A stretch of 20,696 nt of DNA from a virus: the IMG/VR virus record IMGVR_UViG_3300046737_000119, positions 1 through 20,696 of that record. The stretch is one strand, 5' to 3'. Positions within the stretch are counted from its first letter, which is position 1; every line of letters starts with the position of its first letter. The notes beneath the pieces are model-generated. The model was not told the origin of the DNA and did no database searches. It saw only the letters and a program-made list of their open reading frames with translations. This document shows, piece after piece, positions 13,181 through 20,367 of this stretch. A program made the position numbers and the translations under genes.

Positions 13181-13513
13181 TTATGCCGTGACGAACTTGC
13201 GTAACCGGCGTTCGAGGCGTTCGATCTCCGGGTCGAACTGCGGCAGCCGCGCCGGGCCGTACTCCTCGGAACCGGTCAGGCCCAGCGGCACACCGCGGGC
13301 GGCGACACTACGGCCGCAGCGGCGGAACAACGCCAGCCGCAGCGGGGGCGGGTACGCGGCGGTGTCAGCGGGCCAGGTGTCGGGGATCCGGCACGACATG
13401 ACCTGCAGCTCAACCTCCGCGGCGAGGATGTCGGTGAGTTCGGCGTCGCTCATCGCCGCGGTCGTGACTTTCAGCCATGCCCGCAGCTCGTCAACCGTGG
13501 GAACGGTCGCCAT
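13181..13513 (-). CDS. Head-tail connector protein (gp6-like)
   Basis: A 110-residue protein right after the capsid gene, where gp6-like connectors sit in HK97-type phages. It begins MATVPTVDELRAWLKVTTAA and has the helical pattern seen in this group, with an acidic stretch around AELTDILAAEVELQVMSCRI and an RLALFRRCGRSVAARGVPLG segment. The end (EIERLERRLRKFV) is helical and basic. ATG 13513 has AAGGGGG at 7 nt. The connector attaches beneath the portal. The assignment rests on position plus sequence style. Its TAA is followed by a strong AAGGAG for the next small gene. Confidence 0.8.
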   Translation of the reverse strand: MATVPTVDELRAWLKVTTAAMSDAELTDILAAEVELQVMSCRIPDTWPADTAAYPPPLRLALFRRCGRSVAARGVPLGLTGSEEYGPARLPQFDPEIERLERRLRKFVTA

Positions 13514-13538
13514 TGCCTGACCCCCTTCGCGGGTGTGG

Positions 13539-13627
13539 GCGCCCGGGGGACCGGTTCTAGCGGTGTCACGATTCGAGGCCCCCCAGCCCGCCGTGTATAC
13601 CCGCCCTGACTCCAGTCCCCCGGGCAC
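13539..13627 (-). promoter_or_regulatory. Long-arm inverted repeat between capsid and connector genes
   Basis: GCGCCCGGGGGACCGG at 13539-13554 pairs with CCAGTCCCCCGGGCAC at 13612-13627. Eleven consecutive bases in the middle are perfect, and the two differences can be G-U pairs in RNA. The loop is 57 nt. It starts 3 nt after the capsid stop on the minus strand and ends before the connector ribosome binding site. It could reduce read-through from the capsid gene or protect its 3' end. Confidence 0.6.
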
Positions 13628-13630
13628 GTC

Positions 13631-14908
13631 TTACGGCAACGCCGGTGGGGCGGTGAGCTCCGCGAACGCCTTGGGTTCGAGGACACCGAACGCGGTGTAC
13701 CCGCCATAGGCGACCTCGACGCCGAGGATCGACGGTTCCACTGCGGTCAGCAGCCCGATCCGTTCCTCATAGAATTCGGCCATGCTCGAGACGCCGATGA
13801 CGGCCGTGCCGGCGGGGAAGCTCGGGACCACGATCCGGTCGAGCTCGAACATGTTCCCGCTGAACGCCACGAGCGAGGAGCTTCCGGCACCGGCGGCGCC
13901 GGGTGGGAACACGAGCCGGGCGGTGTCGACGATGGGGCCGATCGCGGCCCACACATCCAGCGACACCCACAGCCGGTCGGGCAGCCGCTTGCATCCCTGG
14001 TATACCAGCGCAGCGGCCTCATACAGGGCCGTGGCCCAGCCGGCGAGGTCGTTCGACTCGACGGTGACGGGGCCACCCATGCCGGCGACGCCGGAGAATG
14101 CGGTGGCGGTCGCGGTTTCGGTGGCGATCGAGTAGCTGTCGGCCAGGTCCTTGATGAGGATGTCCCACGCGGTGGGCGAGGTCCAGTCGATGTCCTGGCG
14201 GGAAATGTTGACGGACCCGCCGTAGGTTTCCTTGAGGAATTCCAGCGACTGGATCGTCATCTGCCGCGTCGCCAGGGCGGTCTTCTCCGCAGCCTGCTTC
14301 CCCACCAGCGTGTGCTGCGTGATCCGGGGGCGTTGGAACTTCGTGCCCGGGATCCCGCCCATCGCCTTGGCGCCGAGGGAGGAGATCAGCGGCCGTGACG
14401 CGTCGATCGTCGACAGGACCGACCCGACGATCGGCACGGGCAGCAGGCCCGGCGTGTCAGTCGTGATCTGGTTCGCTGCGTGTTCGATCCGGTCGCTGTC
14501 GCGCAGCGCCGCCAACCGGGCCGCGGCGGCGTCATGCCGCGGGCCGAACAGGCCCGCCAACTCGTGGTTCTTGTGGGAGATGGTGGCGAGGATGTCGAGC
14601 ATCGCGTGCCCGGCCGACAGGTATGTCGGGGTGTTCGCGGTCGCCGACAGGGACCGTGCCTGCTGCCGGGGCGCGCCCGGGGCGGTGAATGGCAGGTTCC
14701 CGGCCGTCTGGCGCAGCTGCTGAAATTCCTCGAGGGGTTTGATCTGTTCGTCGAGGGCGTTGATGCGTTCCCGGGCAGCGCCCAGGGATGCCTTCTCGGT
14801 GTCCGACAGGTCACGGCCTGCGCCGTCGACCTCGCCCAACAGGTGATCTACGTACGCTACTTGTTCCTGCCGTTCGGACTGGAAACGGTCGAGGATCGCC
14901 ATGGACAT
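13631..14908 (-). CDS. Major capsid protein, HK97 fold, with N-terminal scaffold domain
   Basis: A 425-residue shell protein. The first 75 or so residues form a charged coiled coil (AILDRFQSERQEQVAYVDHL, later LGAARERINALDEQIK), the delta or scaffold domain that the upstream protease removes. The body carries HK97-type features: PGLLPVPIVGSVLS, a segment with NISRQDIDWTSPTAWDILI, RLPDRLWVSLDVWAAIG, and the end ILGVEVAYGGYTAFGVLEPK. I chose ATG 14908 (MSMAILD), with GGAG 9 nt upstream. An in-phase extension to 15097 runs through repeats and looks non-coding. No separate scaffold gene is present, consistent with a fused delta domain. The gene is followed by a 117-nt gap carrying a large hairpin. 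Confidence 0.93.
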   Translation of the reverse strand: MSMAILDRFQSERQEQVAYVDHLLGEVDGAGRDLSDTEKASLGAARERINALDEQIKPLEEFQQLRQTAGNLPFTAPGAPRQQARSLSATANTPTYLSAGHAMLDILATISHKNHELAGLFGPRHDAAAARLAALRDSDRIEHAANQITTDTPGLLPVPIVGSVLSTIDASRPLISSLGAKAMGGIPGTKFQRPRITQHTLVGKQAAEKTALATRQMTIQSLEFLKETYGGSVNISRQDIDWTSPTAWDILIKDLADSYSIATETATATAFSGVAGMGGPVTVESNDLAGWATALYEAAALVYQGCKRLPDRLWVSLDVWAAIGPIVDTARLVFPPGAAGAGSSSLVAFSGNMFELDRIVVPSFPAGTAVIGVSSMAEFYEERIGLLTAVEPSILGVEVAYGGYTAFGVLEPKAFAELTAPPALP

Positions 14909-14974
14909 GGGCACACACTCCACACAGAATCGGGAGGCCAACGCAGCGTGCGTGGCCGTCTGAAACCGATCGTG

Positions 14975-15040
14975 GGTGTCCCCGTGGGTGTCCCGTGGTG
15001 CCCCCGTGTAGGGGGTCCGGCGGTGTCCCGGCGGTGTCCC
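14975..15040. repeat. GGTGTCCC (GGGACACC) repeat cluster before capsid gene
   Basis: Four exact copies of GGTGTCCC occur at 14975, 14987, 15022 and 15033, and an imperfect GGTGCCCC at 14997. The spacings within pairs are 12 and 11 bp, about one helical turn, so the copies face the same side of the DNA. They lie in the otherwise non-coding 223-nt stretch between the protease and capsid genes (14909-15131). That stretch also holds the 15080-15125 hairpin and an open frame that happens to be in phase with the capsid. A protein-binding array is possible but untested. Confidence 0.55.
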
Positions 15041-15079
15041 GGCAGGTCGGGCGGAACTTGTCATATAGGTGTTGTAAGG

Positions 15080-15125
15080 GGGGCCGGTCCAGCACATCGG
15101 GGAAGAGATTGGGGTTACCGGCCCC
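15080..15125 (-). promoter_or_regulatory. Hairpin after protease gene
   Basis: GGGGCCGGT at 15080-15088 and ACCGGCCCC at 15117-15125 form a perfect 9-bp inverted repeat with a 28-nt loop. On the minus strand it begins 6 nt after the protease stop. There is no T tract directly after it, so a partial terminator or processing site is more likely than a strong intrinsic terminator. A weak promoter-like TATATG on the minus strand lies at 15067-15062, but the -35 match is poor. Confidence 0.45.
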
Positions 15126-15131
15126 GCAGTT

Positions 15132-15737
15132 TCACAGTGTAGAGCGCCAGGACTTCCACCGGTCCAACGCCGGCCGGGCGTCGGGTGCCGGCGTGTCGCG
15201 GCGCGACGCGACCAGCGTCACCTGCGCCTCTTCGTACTGCGGCGTGGAGAGCATCGACGTTTCATACAGCCGCCCCTCGACCAATGTGCACCGGTCCAGC
15301 GTCGAGACGTCGTCGAGGTTCCATTCCTGCAGGTCGGAAATCTGCCAGTCGTTGAGGATCGGCTGCCACCCCACGGACAGGCCCGTCATCACCCCGGACT
15401 GGGCGAGCTTCGCGGCGCGTTGGGCCTCCGGGCCGTCGTCGAGGGCCCATTCGCCCCACAGGCCGTCAGGTTTCGAGGTCCATTTCGTGTTGTAGCCGAT
15501 CGGGAACGACGTCGCGTCATGCCACAGCAGCAGCGGCAGATTCCGCCCGGCTTCCTTAATGCTCTTGTCGAAACATCCCTGGGCGAGGCTCAACATATGC
15601 CAGCCGCGGCAGGTCCATGTGTCGTAGGGGGCGGCGCGTCCGGCGAGGGTTCGCAGGTTGCTGCTGGCGTCCATGTCGGTCATCTGGCAGGACATCCGCG
15701 GCCCGCCGCGGACCTTCACCCGCCGTACGCTACTCAT
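15132..15737 (-). CDS. HK97-type prohead protease (S78 family)
   Basis: A 201-residue maturation protease that trims the scaffold part of the capsid protein. The typical motifs are visible: GRAAPYDTWTCRGWHM near the start, a GCFDKSI segment, LLLWHDATSFPIG with the catalytic His at residue 73, and GVMTGLSVGWQ with the catalytic Ser at 121. A late region with ETSMLSTPQYEEAQVTLVAS matches the family end, where sequences usually read EvSlv.PA..A. It starts at ATG 15737 in a 4-bp ATGA overlap with the portal. It is followed by a 9-bp-arm hairpin beginning 6 nt past its stop and by a 223-nt non-coding gap before the capsid gene. No catalytic residue is missing. Confidence 0.92.
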   Translation of the reverse strand: MSSVRRVKVRGGPRMSCQMTDMDASSNLRTLAGRAAPYDTWTCRGWHMLSLAQGCFDKSIKEAGRNLPLLLWHDATSFPIGYNTKWTSKPDGLWGEWALDDGPEAQRAAKLAQSGVMTGLSVGWQPILNDWQISDLQEWNLDDVSTLDRCTLVEGRLYETSMLSTPQYEEAQVTLVASRRDTPAPDARPALDRWKSWRSTL

Positions 15738-16954
15738 CCCGGGACCCCTTTCGGTTCTGTCGTGGCGGTCGGGGCCAGCAACGCCGGACCGGCCGGGCCG
15801 GCCATCCCGAGGAAACCGCGGGCCTCATCGTTGGTCATGATCCCGGCGGCGACCGCCGTGGCGAGAGTCTCGATGGTCGAGGCGAAATCGTCGCGGGTGA
15901 ACTGCACCCGCTCGAAACGCAGCCGCTGACCGCGCGGCAGCAGCGCCATCGACCACACATCCTCGAAATCGGACAGGACCGGCTCGAGGCTGATCCGCAG
16001 CAGATTCGAGAAGTTCGCCCCCGGCGACTGGTACGTCAGGGACGCGTTCGGAGCGCCCAGGTAGTAGGCGTCAAGGTTCGTCATGTTCGCGACGTCGGTC
16101 AGCGCCATCCGGCGGGCGTCGGTGAGCTGCGCATCCTCCGGCGACCACGCCAGCGGGATGACCTGCGTGCCGGCGGACAGGACCACCGGCAGCCGCCGGC
16201 CGCCGCTGTATCCGGCCACCCATTTCGCCTTCGCATCGTCGGCTTCGGTCTGGTCGAGGTCCGGGTTCGGGGACACGACCGCGACCGACGGCACCGCAGC
16301 GTTCTGCAGGGTGGCTTTCTCGTAGCTTTCCTGCGTGGCGACACGCTCGAGCGAGCGGATGTGCTGTTCGACGATGCCGATCCCACGCACGGGGCAGGCC
16401 CGGTCGGCGCCGCGGCGCACATGCACGACGTCGTCGCCGCGCAGCGGCGTCCCGTTCACCAGGTACTGCACCGCGCCGGGGCGGGCGGGATCCCATCCGA
16501 TCTGGCACCAGTTCGCCGGAAGCCAGGTCACGGCGGCGGGCCAGCCGGCGGCGTCGCGGGCGGTGATGACGGCCAGGGCGTTGCCGTTGTACAGGTAATC
16601 CTCGACCTGCACACCTACCCACCACCCGCGGGGGGCGTTCGGGTCCGGTTGGTCGAGCAGCCGCGGCCGGGGCAGCAGCTGGTCCCCGCGATAGGCGTCC
16701 AGCGGCATCTGCCGGATCGCCCCGGCATATACGGCCATCGCCCGGCCCACGGCCGGGATCCCGGCGGCGGTGGTCGGGGTCATCGGCAGCGGCACATCGT
16801 CGGGCGTGCCGGCGGCGTCGGGCCACACGATCCGGTTCCACGGCTGTGACGGCATGACCGCCGATCCCGGCTGCCACGGGAACCGCATCACGGAGGCGAA
16901 TTGGCGCAGTGCCGCACCGACGATCCGGGGTCCATCCAGCTGCGGCCAGGGCAC
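15734..16954 (-). CDS. Portal protein, HK97 family
   Basis: A 406-residue portal that forms the ring at the capsid vertex through which DNA enters. HK97-portal features include the helical PAVGRAMAVYAGAIRQMPLD, a segment reading VGVQVEDYLYNGNALAVI, the VHVRRG turn after a short beta segment, and a C-terminal helical part with SPGANFSNLLRISLEPVL. I chose the GTG at 16954 because AGGA lies 8 nt upstream. The open frame continues to 17056, but that extension runs through the stem-loop region and carries no family features. The stop overlaps the protease ATG by 4 bp (ATGA), so portal and protease are translationally coupled. The length fits the family. The family assignment is firm; the exact start is less so. 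Confidence 0.92.
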   Translation of the reverse strand: MPWPQLDGPRIVGAALRQFASVMRFPWQPGSAVMPSQPWNRIVWPDAAGTPDDVPLPMTPTTAAGIPAVGRAMAVYAGAIRQMPLDAYRGDQLLPRPRLLDQPDPNAPRGWWVGVQVEDYLYNGNALAVITARDAAGWPAAVTWLPANWCQIGWDPARPGAVQYLVNGTPLRGDDVVHVRRGADRACPVRGIGIVEQHIRSLERVATQESYEKATLQNAAVPSVAVVSPNPDLDQTEADDAKAKWVAGYSGGRRLPVVLSAGTQVIPLAWSPEDAQLTDARRMALTDVANMTNLDAYYLGAPNASLTYQSPGANFSNLLRISLEPVLSDFEDVWSMALLPRGQRLRFERVQFTRDDFASTIETLATAVAAGIMTNDEARGFLGMAGPAGPALLAPTATTEPKGVPG

Positions 16955-16982
16955 GGGAACAATCCTAAGTGAGAAATACGAA

Positions 16983-17043
16983 ATGACGGGGGACGGTCGC
17001 CACACAGGGCTCTGACATCTGTGCGCGAACCGTCCCCCGTCAT
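16983..17043 (-). promoter_or_regulatory. Large inverted repeat upstream of portal gene
   Basis: The arms ATGACGGGGGACGGT (16983-16997) and its exact complement (17029-17043) make a perfect 15-bp stem. Inside, CACAG (17003-17007) and CTGTG (17019-17023) can extend it after an internal bulge. On the minus strand the stem is followed by TTTCGTATTTCTC, a loose T-rich stretch, then the portal ribosome binding site. It may be a leaky terminator, an attenuator or a protein-binding palindrome. The structure is certain from sequence; the function is inference. Confidence 0.7.
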
Positions 17044-17045
17044 GG

Positions 17046-17077
17046 GTTGAGACCACATCGTGGGGGATGCTCTCAAC
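17046..17077 (-). promoter_or_regulatory. Stem-loop overlapping the stop of the pre-portal gene
   Basis: A perfect 7-bp inverted repeat, GTTGAGA at 17046-17052 and TCTCAAC at 17071-17077, encloses an 18-nt loop and includes the stop codon at 17073-17075. It lies 2 nt before the larger hairpin at 16983-17043. There is no T tract, so a simple intrinsic terminator is not clear. Together they could act as an attenuator, an RNA-processing site or an mRNA stabiliser. Confidence 0.45.
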
Positions 17078-17387
17078 AGGAAACGATATCCGAATCCGGC
17101 GGATCGGGGGCGTCGTCGCCGGTGTGTGTCGGATGGAAATCGACCGCCGCCAGGTCTGCCGCGTATGTCCGCAGTATCTGATCCAGTTCGTCCTGCCGGC
17201 TGCGGATGGTGCTGCGCCGCAGGATCATCCGCAGCAGGAACACCCGCCGGGCCACGATGGCCCGCTTCTCGCATTCGGTTTCGGACAGGATGCCGTCGGG
17301 GTCGACCTTGTCGGCGAAATTCCGCCATGTCAGGGCGTCCTCGAGCTCCGCGAACGCCACATCTTCTGGATCTATTCGTACCTGCAT
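17073..17387 (-). CDS. Small acidic protein of unknown function between terminase and portal
   Basis: A 104-residue protein with ATG at 17387 preceded by GAGGT at 7 nt, a good ribosome binding site. Its composition is helical and charged (MQVRIDPEDVAFAELEDALT at the start, RVFLLRMILRRSTIRSRQDE in the middle) and it ends with an acidic Asp/Pro-rich tail closing in Cys. I do not recognise a family. The longer open frame upstream overlaps the terminase gene and is not supported. Position between terminase and portal suggests a packaging or head-assembly accessory. Its stop codon sits inside the first of two stem-loops that separate it from the portal gene, so its mRNA may be ended or processed there. 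Confidence 0.8.
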   Translation of the reverse strand: MQVRIDPEDVAFAELEDALTWRNFADKVDPDGILSETECEKRAIVARRVFLLRMILRRSTIRSRQDELDQILRTYAADLAAVDFHPTHTGDDAPDPPDSDIVSC

Positions 17388-17412
17388 CGGTGTACCTCGT
17401 ATCCCCGCGTGA

Positions 17413-18870
17413 TTACAGGACCTTGAACGTCTTACGGGGGGTGTGGTCGAACGCCCACAGCGCCAGGGTGGCGGCGATGAGCGCCGCGACGGACTGGGCG
17501 GTTTCGCGGCGGCCCCACACCCACCGTTCACCGACCGTCCGGCGGGTGGCCGCGGCGGCGGCCACGTCGAGGATCGGGTGTGGCCGGACCCGGATGGTGC
17601 GATCCGACAGTCCGGTCAGGAACGCCGACGCCGCGCCCGCGAGGTCATCGAGGGTGACCGGCGAGATCCCACGGACCCTGGCCCGTTGGCACGCATCACC
17701 GACCGCCACGGCCGGGCCCATCCGGTCATACAGGATCGCCCGAGGTTTCAACCTGCCGGCGACCTCCGCCAGGCGTTGCGGCACCCAACTGGTCCCGGCA
17801 CGGGAGTCGACGAGCTCAACATGCCCAATGCCGTCGCCGCCGCGCCACGCGGCCACGATCGCCGCGTCAGCGCCGTCACGGCCCACATCCAACCCCAGCG
17901 AACAGACGCCGGGATCGGGCAGGGCGGTGGCGATGTCATCGGCGGCCAGAGACCAGATCATCGACGGGATGACCGAATCGGCGCCGCCGGACGTCGGCCA
18001 GCGGTTGCCGTATGCCCGGGCGAACTCTTCCGCCGTCATGATCCGCGACGCGTCGGCGAGGGCAGCGGGGCGGAGTCCGTACCCCCATGCCGGGTGCGCG
18101 GCGGCGACCGCGGCCAGGTCCGCGATGTCGGTGTCCTCGCCGATGGACCACTCGAAATAGGCCATGCCGGTCGTCGAGCCGGACTCCGCCACGAGCCGGC
18201 CCGCCTCGATCAGGGACCGCAGCCAGGTACTGCGGTATGTGCCGGCGGCCGACGTGATCCACAGCTGGCCGGCGACCGTGGCGAACGTCGGCAGGATCGC
18301 CTGCATGAGCTCGGTGCCGCGGGCATCATCGAAACTCCACGCCTCATCGATGTTCACCAGCGCGTTCGTTGTGCCATGCAGGGCGTCGTCACTGGGGGCG
18401 AAAATCCCATACGCGGACCCGTTGGGGAAACTGATCGACTCCGACCCGTTGCTCTCGCGGATCTTCGTAAACGGCGGCGCCATCACCCCGTGACGGACCC
18501 GCTTGACGAGTTTCATGAACGACTGGCGGGCGTGTACCCGGTCCTGCGCGGTTGACCAGCATTCCCGGTCCGGCCCGGCCAGGCAGCGGTGGATGGCGTT
18601 CGCGCCCAGGAGCACCGTCTTGCCGGCCTGGCGCTGCACCGTGCACACGACGAGGGGATGGGCCCACTCCCCCGTCGTCGGGTCGATCTCGAGGGCCACA
18701 TCGGCGACCTGACGTTGCCACGGCTGCAGCTGCCAACCCAGGGCCTGCGCGACCAGGGCGACCGCGCCGCCGAACGTCGCCCGGGTCGGGTCACGGGCGC
18801 TCGCCCACCGGGGCGGGGCTGACGGGTGCTGGGGGTTGGCCGAGGGCGGCGAGGAAATCCTTGACGTCAT
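17413..18870 (-). CDS. terL: Terminase large subunit (packaging ATPase and nuclease)
   Basis: A 485-residue packaging motor that threads DNA into the procapsid and cuts it. The ATPase half shows a Walker A-like VQRQAGKT (residues 78-85), a Walker B ALVNIDEA (170-177), and the coupling motif TSAAGT (206-211). The C-terminal RNase H-like nuclease half shows acidic residues in GLDVGRDGAD (Asp 328), YDRMG (Asp 382) and PILDVAA (Asp 435). I chose ATG 18870, which has a G-rich tract 8 nt upstream. The frame is open for 33 more codons upstream, but those lie deeper in the small-subunit gene and lack family features. No frameshift is seen and the length is normal. The ATG lies inside the small terminase gene (80-bp overlap). 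The small acidic gene follows 25 nt downstream. Confidence 0.95.
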   Translation of the reverse strand: MTSRISSPPSANPQHPSAPPRWASARDPTRATFGGAVALVAQALGWQLQPWQRQVADVALEIDPTTGEWAHPLVVCTVQRQAGKTVLLGANAIHRCLAGPDRECWSTAQDRVHARQSFMKLVKRVRHGVMAPPFTKIRESNGSESISFPNGSAYGIFAPSDDALHGTTNALVNIDEAWSFDDARGTELMQAILPTFATVAGQLWITSAAGTYRSTWLRSLIEAGRLVAESGSTTGMAYFEWSIGEDTDIADLAAVAAAHPAWGYGLRPAALADASRIMTAEEFARAYGNRWPTSGGADSVIPSMIWSLAADDIATALPDPGVCSLGLDVGRDGADAAIVAAWRGGDGIGHVELVDSRAGTSWVPQRLAEVAGRLKPRAILYDRMGPAVAVGDACQRARVRGISPVTLDDLAGAASAFLTGLSDRTIRVRPHPILDVAAAAATRRTVGERWVWGRRETAQSVAALIAATLALWAFDHTPRKTFKVL

Positions 18871-19156
18871 CGGTTTGGCCCCCCCGCGATACTGGATCCA
18901 GACGCAGCCGCTGCAGCGTTTCCCGCAGCTCGGCGCCGATACGGGCGAGCGCCCACACCTGCTGGCCACCCTCGGCGACGTCGACGCCGCGGGCCTGCGC
19001 CTGGGCCAGCTTCCATGCTGCGGCGTCGAGCTCGGTCAGGATCCCGTCGCGGCGGGCGGCGGAGATCGCCGTATCCATGGCCCGTTCGACACGCCCTTTA
19101 CGGCCCGGTGGGACGTCGAACATCGCCTGTGTGTCCCGGCGGCGGCGTTCGGCCAT
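18791..19156 (-). CDS. Putative terminase small subunit
   Basis: A 121-residue, charged, helical protein lies immediately upstream of the large terminase. It starts at ATG 19156 (MAERRRRDTQAMFDVPPGRK), 2 nt after the endolysin stop. A longer frame reading further into the endolysin gene is not needed. The pattern of an N-terminal basic segment, then GRVERAMDTAISAARRDGIL, then an Ala/Gln-rich helix and a Pro-rich end fits small terminase-like proteins of actinophages, which recognise phage DNA and load the motor. The assignment rests mainly on position and this general pattern, not on a catalytic motif. Its 3' end overlaps the large subunit gene by 80 bp, which suggests tight translational coupling. 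Confidence 0.65.
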   Translation of the reverse strand: MAERRRRDTQAMFDVPPGRKGRVERAMDTAISAARRDGILTELDAAAWKLAQAQARGVDVAEGGQQVWALARIGAELRETLQRLRLDPVSRGGQTDDVKDFLAALGQPPAPVSPAPVGERP

Positions 19157-19158
19157 CG

Positions 19159-20040
19159 TCAGTGGGCCAGCGACCAGGCGTTGATCCCACCGATGGCGAG
19201 CATGATCAGCAGCGTGATGACGATGAACCATCGCAGCTCACCGAACGCGCGCCCCTGATCCTCGATCTGCTCCTGCACGTACTGCGTCTGCTGCGTCTGC
19301 CCCGAGACTTGCATGGCGAGATCCGCGACCGCGTTCTGAACGTTGCTCGTCCGACCGCGCATGTTTTCCATGGCGATCTCGATCTCATCGAGGTCGGCTG
19401 ACATCGACGCGAGCGAGCTATTGACATGCGGAGCGAACTCGTTGCCGAGATAGCCGGTGCGTTGGAAACATGTCCATAACGCCCCTGACGCGGTATAGCT
19501 TTCGTCTTCGCTCGGATTCACATCCGCCGACCACACTTCTCCTGCTGACACGTCGTCGTCTCCTGTCCATCCCCACGGTTGCGTGGAGTCCATCGCCCCG
19601 CCCTCGCCGGTACAGTCGACGCTGACGTGGGCATGTTTGTCATGGGGGTTCGATCCGTAGTAGTCGCACCAGGCCCAGTTACTGTCCGGGCTGGCGATCC
19701 GCCGGTTGCTGATGATGTAGCTGACCCGCGTTTCCCGTTGACCACCAATCAGGATCTCGCCCTTACAACGCCGCCGCTGCCAGTCGGCGTAGGCGTACGA
19801 ATCGAAACCGTTGTTCGGGTCATGGGTGAAATCCCGCGCGGTGACCACGCATCCGCAACAGTGCGGGTTGTGGTCCGAATCCGTGCTCTGGTGCGCCTCA
19901 TCACCGATCGAACCGTCGCTCGCCTTGCTCCGGTTCGGCGCCGACGCGTTGATCTCCGCCAGCAGCTGGTCAAGACTCCCCGCCACGCGCCAGGCCATGG
20001 TCGCCACCGCCGTTCCTGTCATCGGATCCATCAAACCCAT
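19159..20040 (-). CDS. M15-type endolysin fused to a coiled coil and a C-terminal membrane helix
   Basis: This 293-residue protein is probably the lytic enzyme. Residues 40-142 match actinophage peptidase M15-type lysin domains, which cut peptidoglycan stem peptides using zinc. Visible markers are SIGDEAHQ (44-51), SDHNP (55-59), the Asp-containing TARDFTHDP (67-75), IISNRRI (109-115), and GSNPHDKHAHVSV (129-141), whose His residues are candidate metal ligands. After an acidic linker (about 150-200), residues 205-268 form a predicted coiled coil rich in Gln, Met and Glu. A hydrophobic helix (271-289, from WFIVITLLIM) follows, then a short tail. The coiled coil plus one terminal membrane helix resembles XhlA-type holin-associated proteins. 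No separate holin is seen next to it. The linker codons are richer in A/T thirds than the enzyme domain. The stop is 2 nt before the terminase small subunit start. The M15 call is strong; the holin-like role is inference. Confidence 0.83.
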   Translation of the reverse strand: MGLMDPMTGTAVATMAWRVAGSLDQLLAEINASAPNRSKASDGSIGDEAHQSTDSDHNPHCCGCVVTARDFTHDPNNGFDSYAYADWQRRRCKGEILIGGQRETRVSYIISNRRIASPDSNWAWCDYYGSNPHDKHAHVSVDCTGEGGAMDSTQPWGWTGDDDVSAGEVWSADVNPSEDESYTASGALWTCFQRTGYLGNEFAPHVNSSLASMSADLDEIEIAMENMRGRTSNVQNAVADLAMQVSGQTQQTQYVQEQIEDQGRAFGELRWFIVITLLIMLAIGGINAWSLAH

Positions 20041-20046
20041 GGTCGA

Positions 20047-20367
20047 TCATTTCTCGAATCGTGTTAGTAGGTCCTGCAGGGCCTCCCGGGTCACCAGGCG
20101 TCGGCGCCCGACACGGATCGACTTGAGCTCGCCAGACTTGACGAGCGCGAACAGTGTCGTTCGACCCAAGCCGCTGATCTTGGCTGCGACTTCAATCGGG
20201 AATGCGATCTGTTCGACTTCGTCATCCGGCAGCTGCTGCTGGGGTGGGGGTTGTTGGTTGGCCAGCGTCAACCTGGTCAGCGCTGTTAGCTGACCCAGCG
20301 CGACGGTCATTCGGTCGAGGGCATCGAAGAGGCGGTCAGTGGCCTGGCTCAACGGATCAGCTTGCAA
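20047..20367 (-). CDS. Small excisionase/MerR-type HTH DNA-binding protein
   Basis: The predicted 106-residue protein has an N-terminal helical part of about 50 residues with a Gln/Pro-rich linker (PPPQQQ). Its C-terminal half fits the excisionase-type helix-turn-helix family: a PIEVAAKISGLGRTTLFALV recognition region, then KSIRVGRRRLVTREAL, the usual short wing and the last helix. The family includes recombination directionality factors and small regulators, and the role here is not fixed. The start is a TTG with GAGGGG about 10 nt upstream; an in-frame ATG at codon 20 is an alternative start. Many codons end in A or T, unlike the head and tail genes. It lies upstream of the endolysin with a 6-nt gap, so it may be part of a lysis or late-control cassette. 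The integrase-proximal HTH gene at 3174-3566 is a separate protein. Confidence 0.75.
   Translation of the reverse strand: MQADPLSQATDRLFDALDRMTVALGQLTALTRLTLANQQPPPQQQLPDDEVEQIAFPIEVAAKISGLGRTTLFALVKSGELKSIRVGRRRLVTREALQDLLTRFEK

Noticed and set aside
14975-15040. CRISPR-like array
   Set aside because: The repeat is only 8 bp with 3-4 bp between pairs, with no spacers of usual length and no cas genes.
16955-17056. Longer portal start at GTG 17056
   Set aside because: The extension crosses the stem-loop region and has no family features, and GTG 16954 has AGGA at a good distance.
17443-18555. Plus-strand open frame opposite the large terminase
   Set aside because: It is the antisense of a gene with complete motifs, so it is a shadow.
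18871-18969. Longer terminase large-subunit start
   Set aside because: The added residues sit deep in the small-subunit gene and are not typical of the family.
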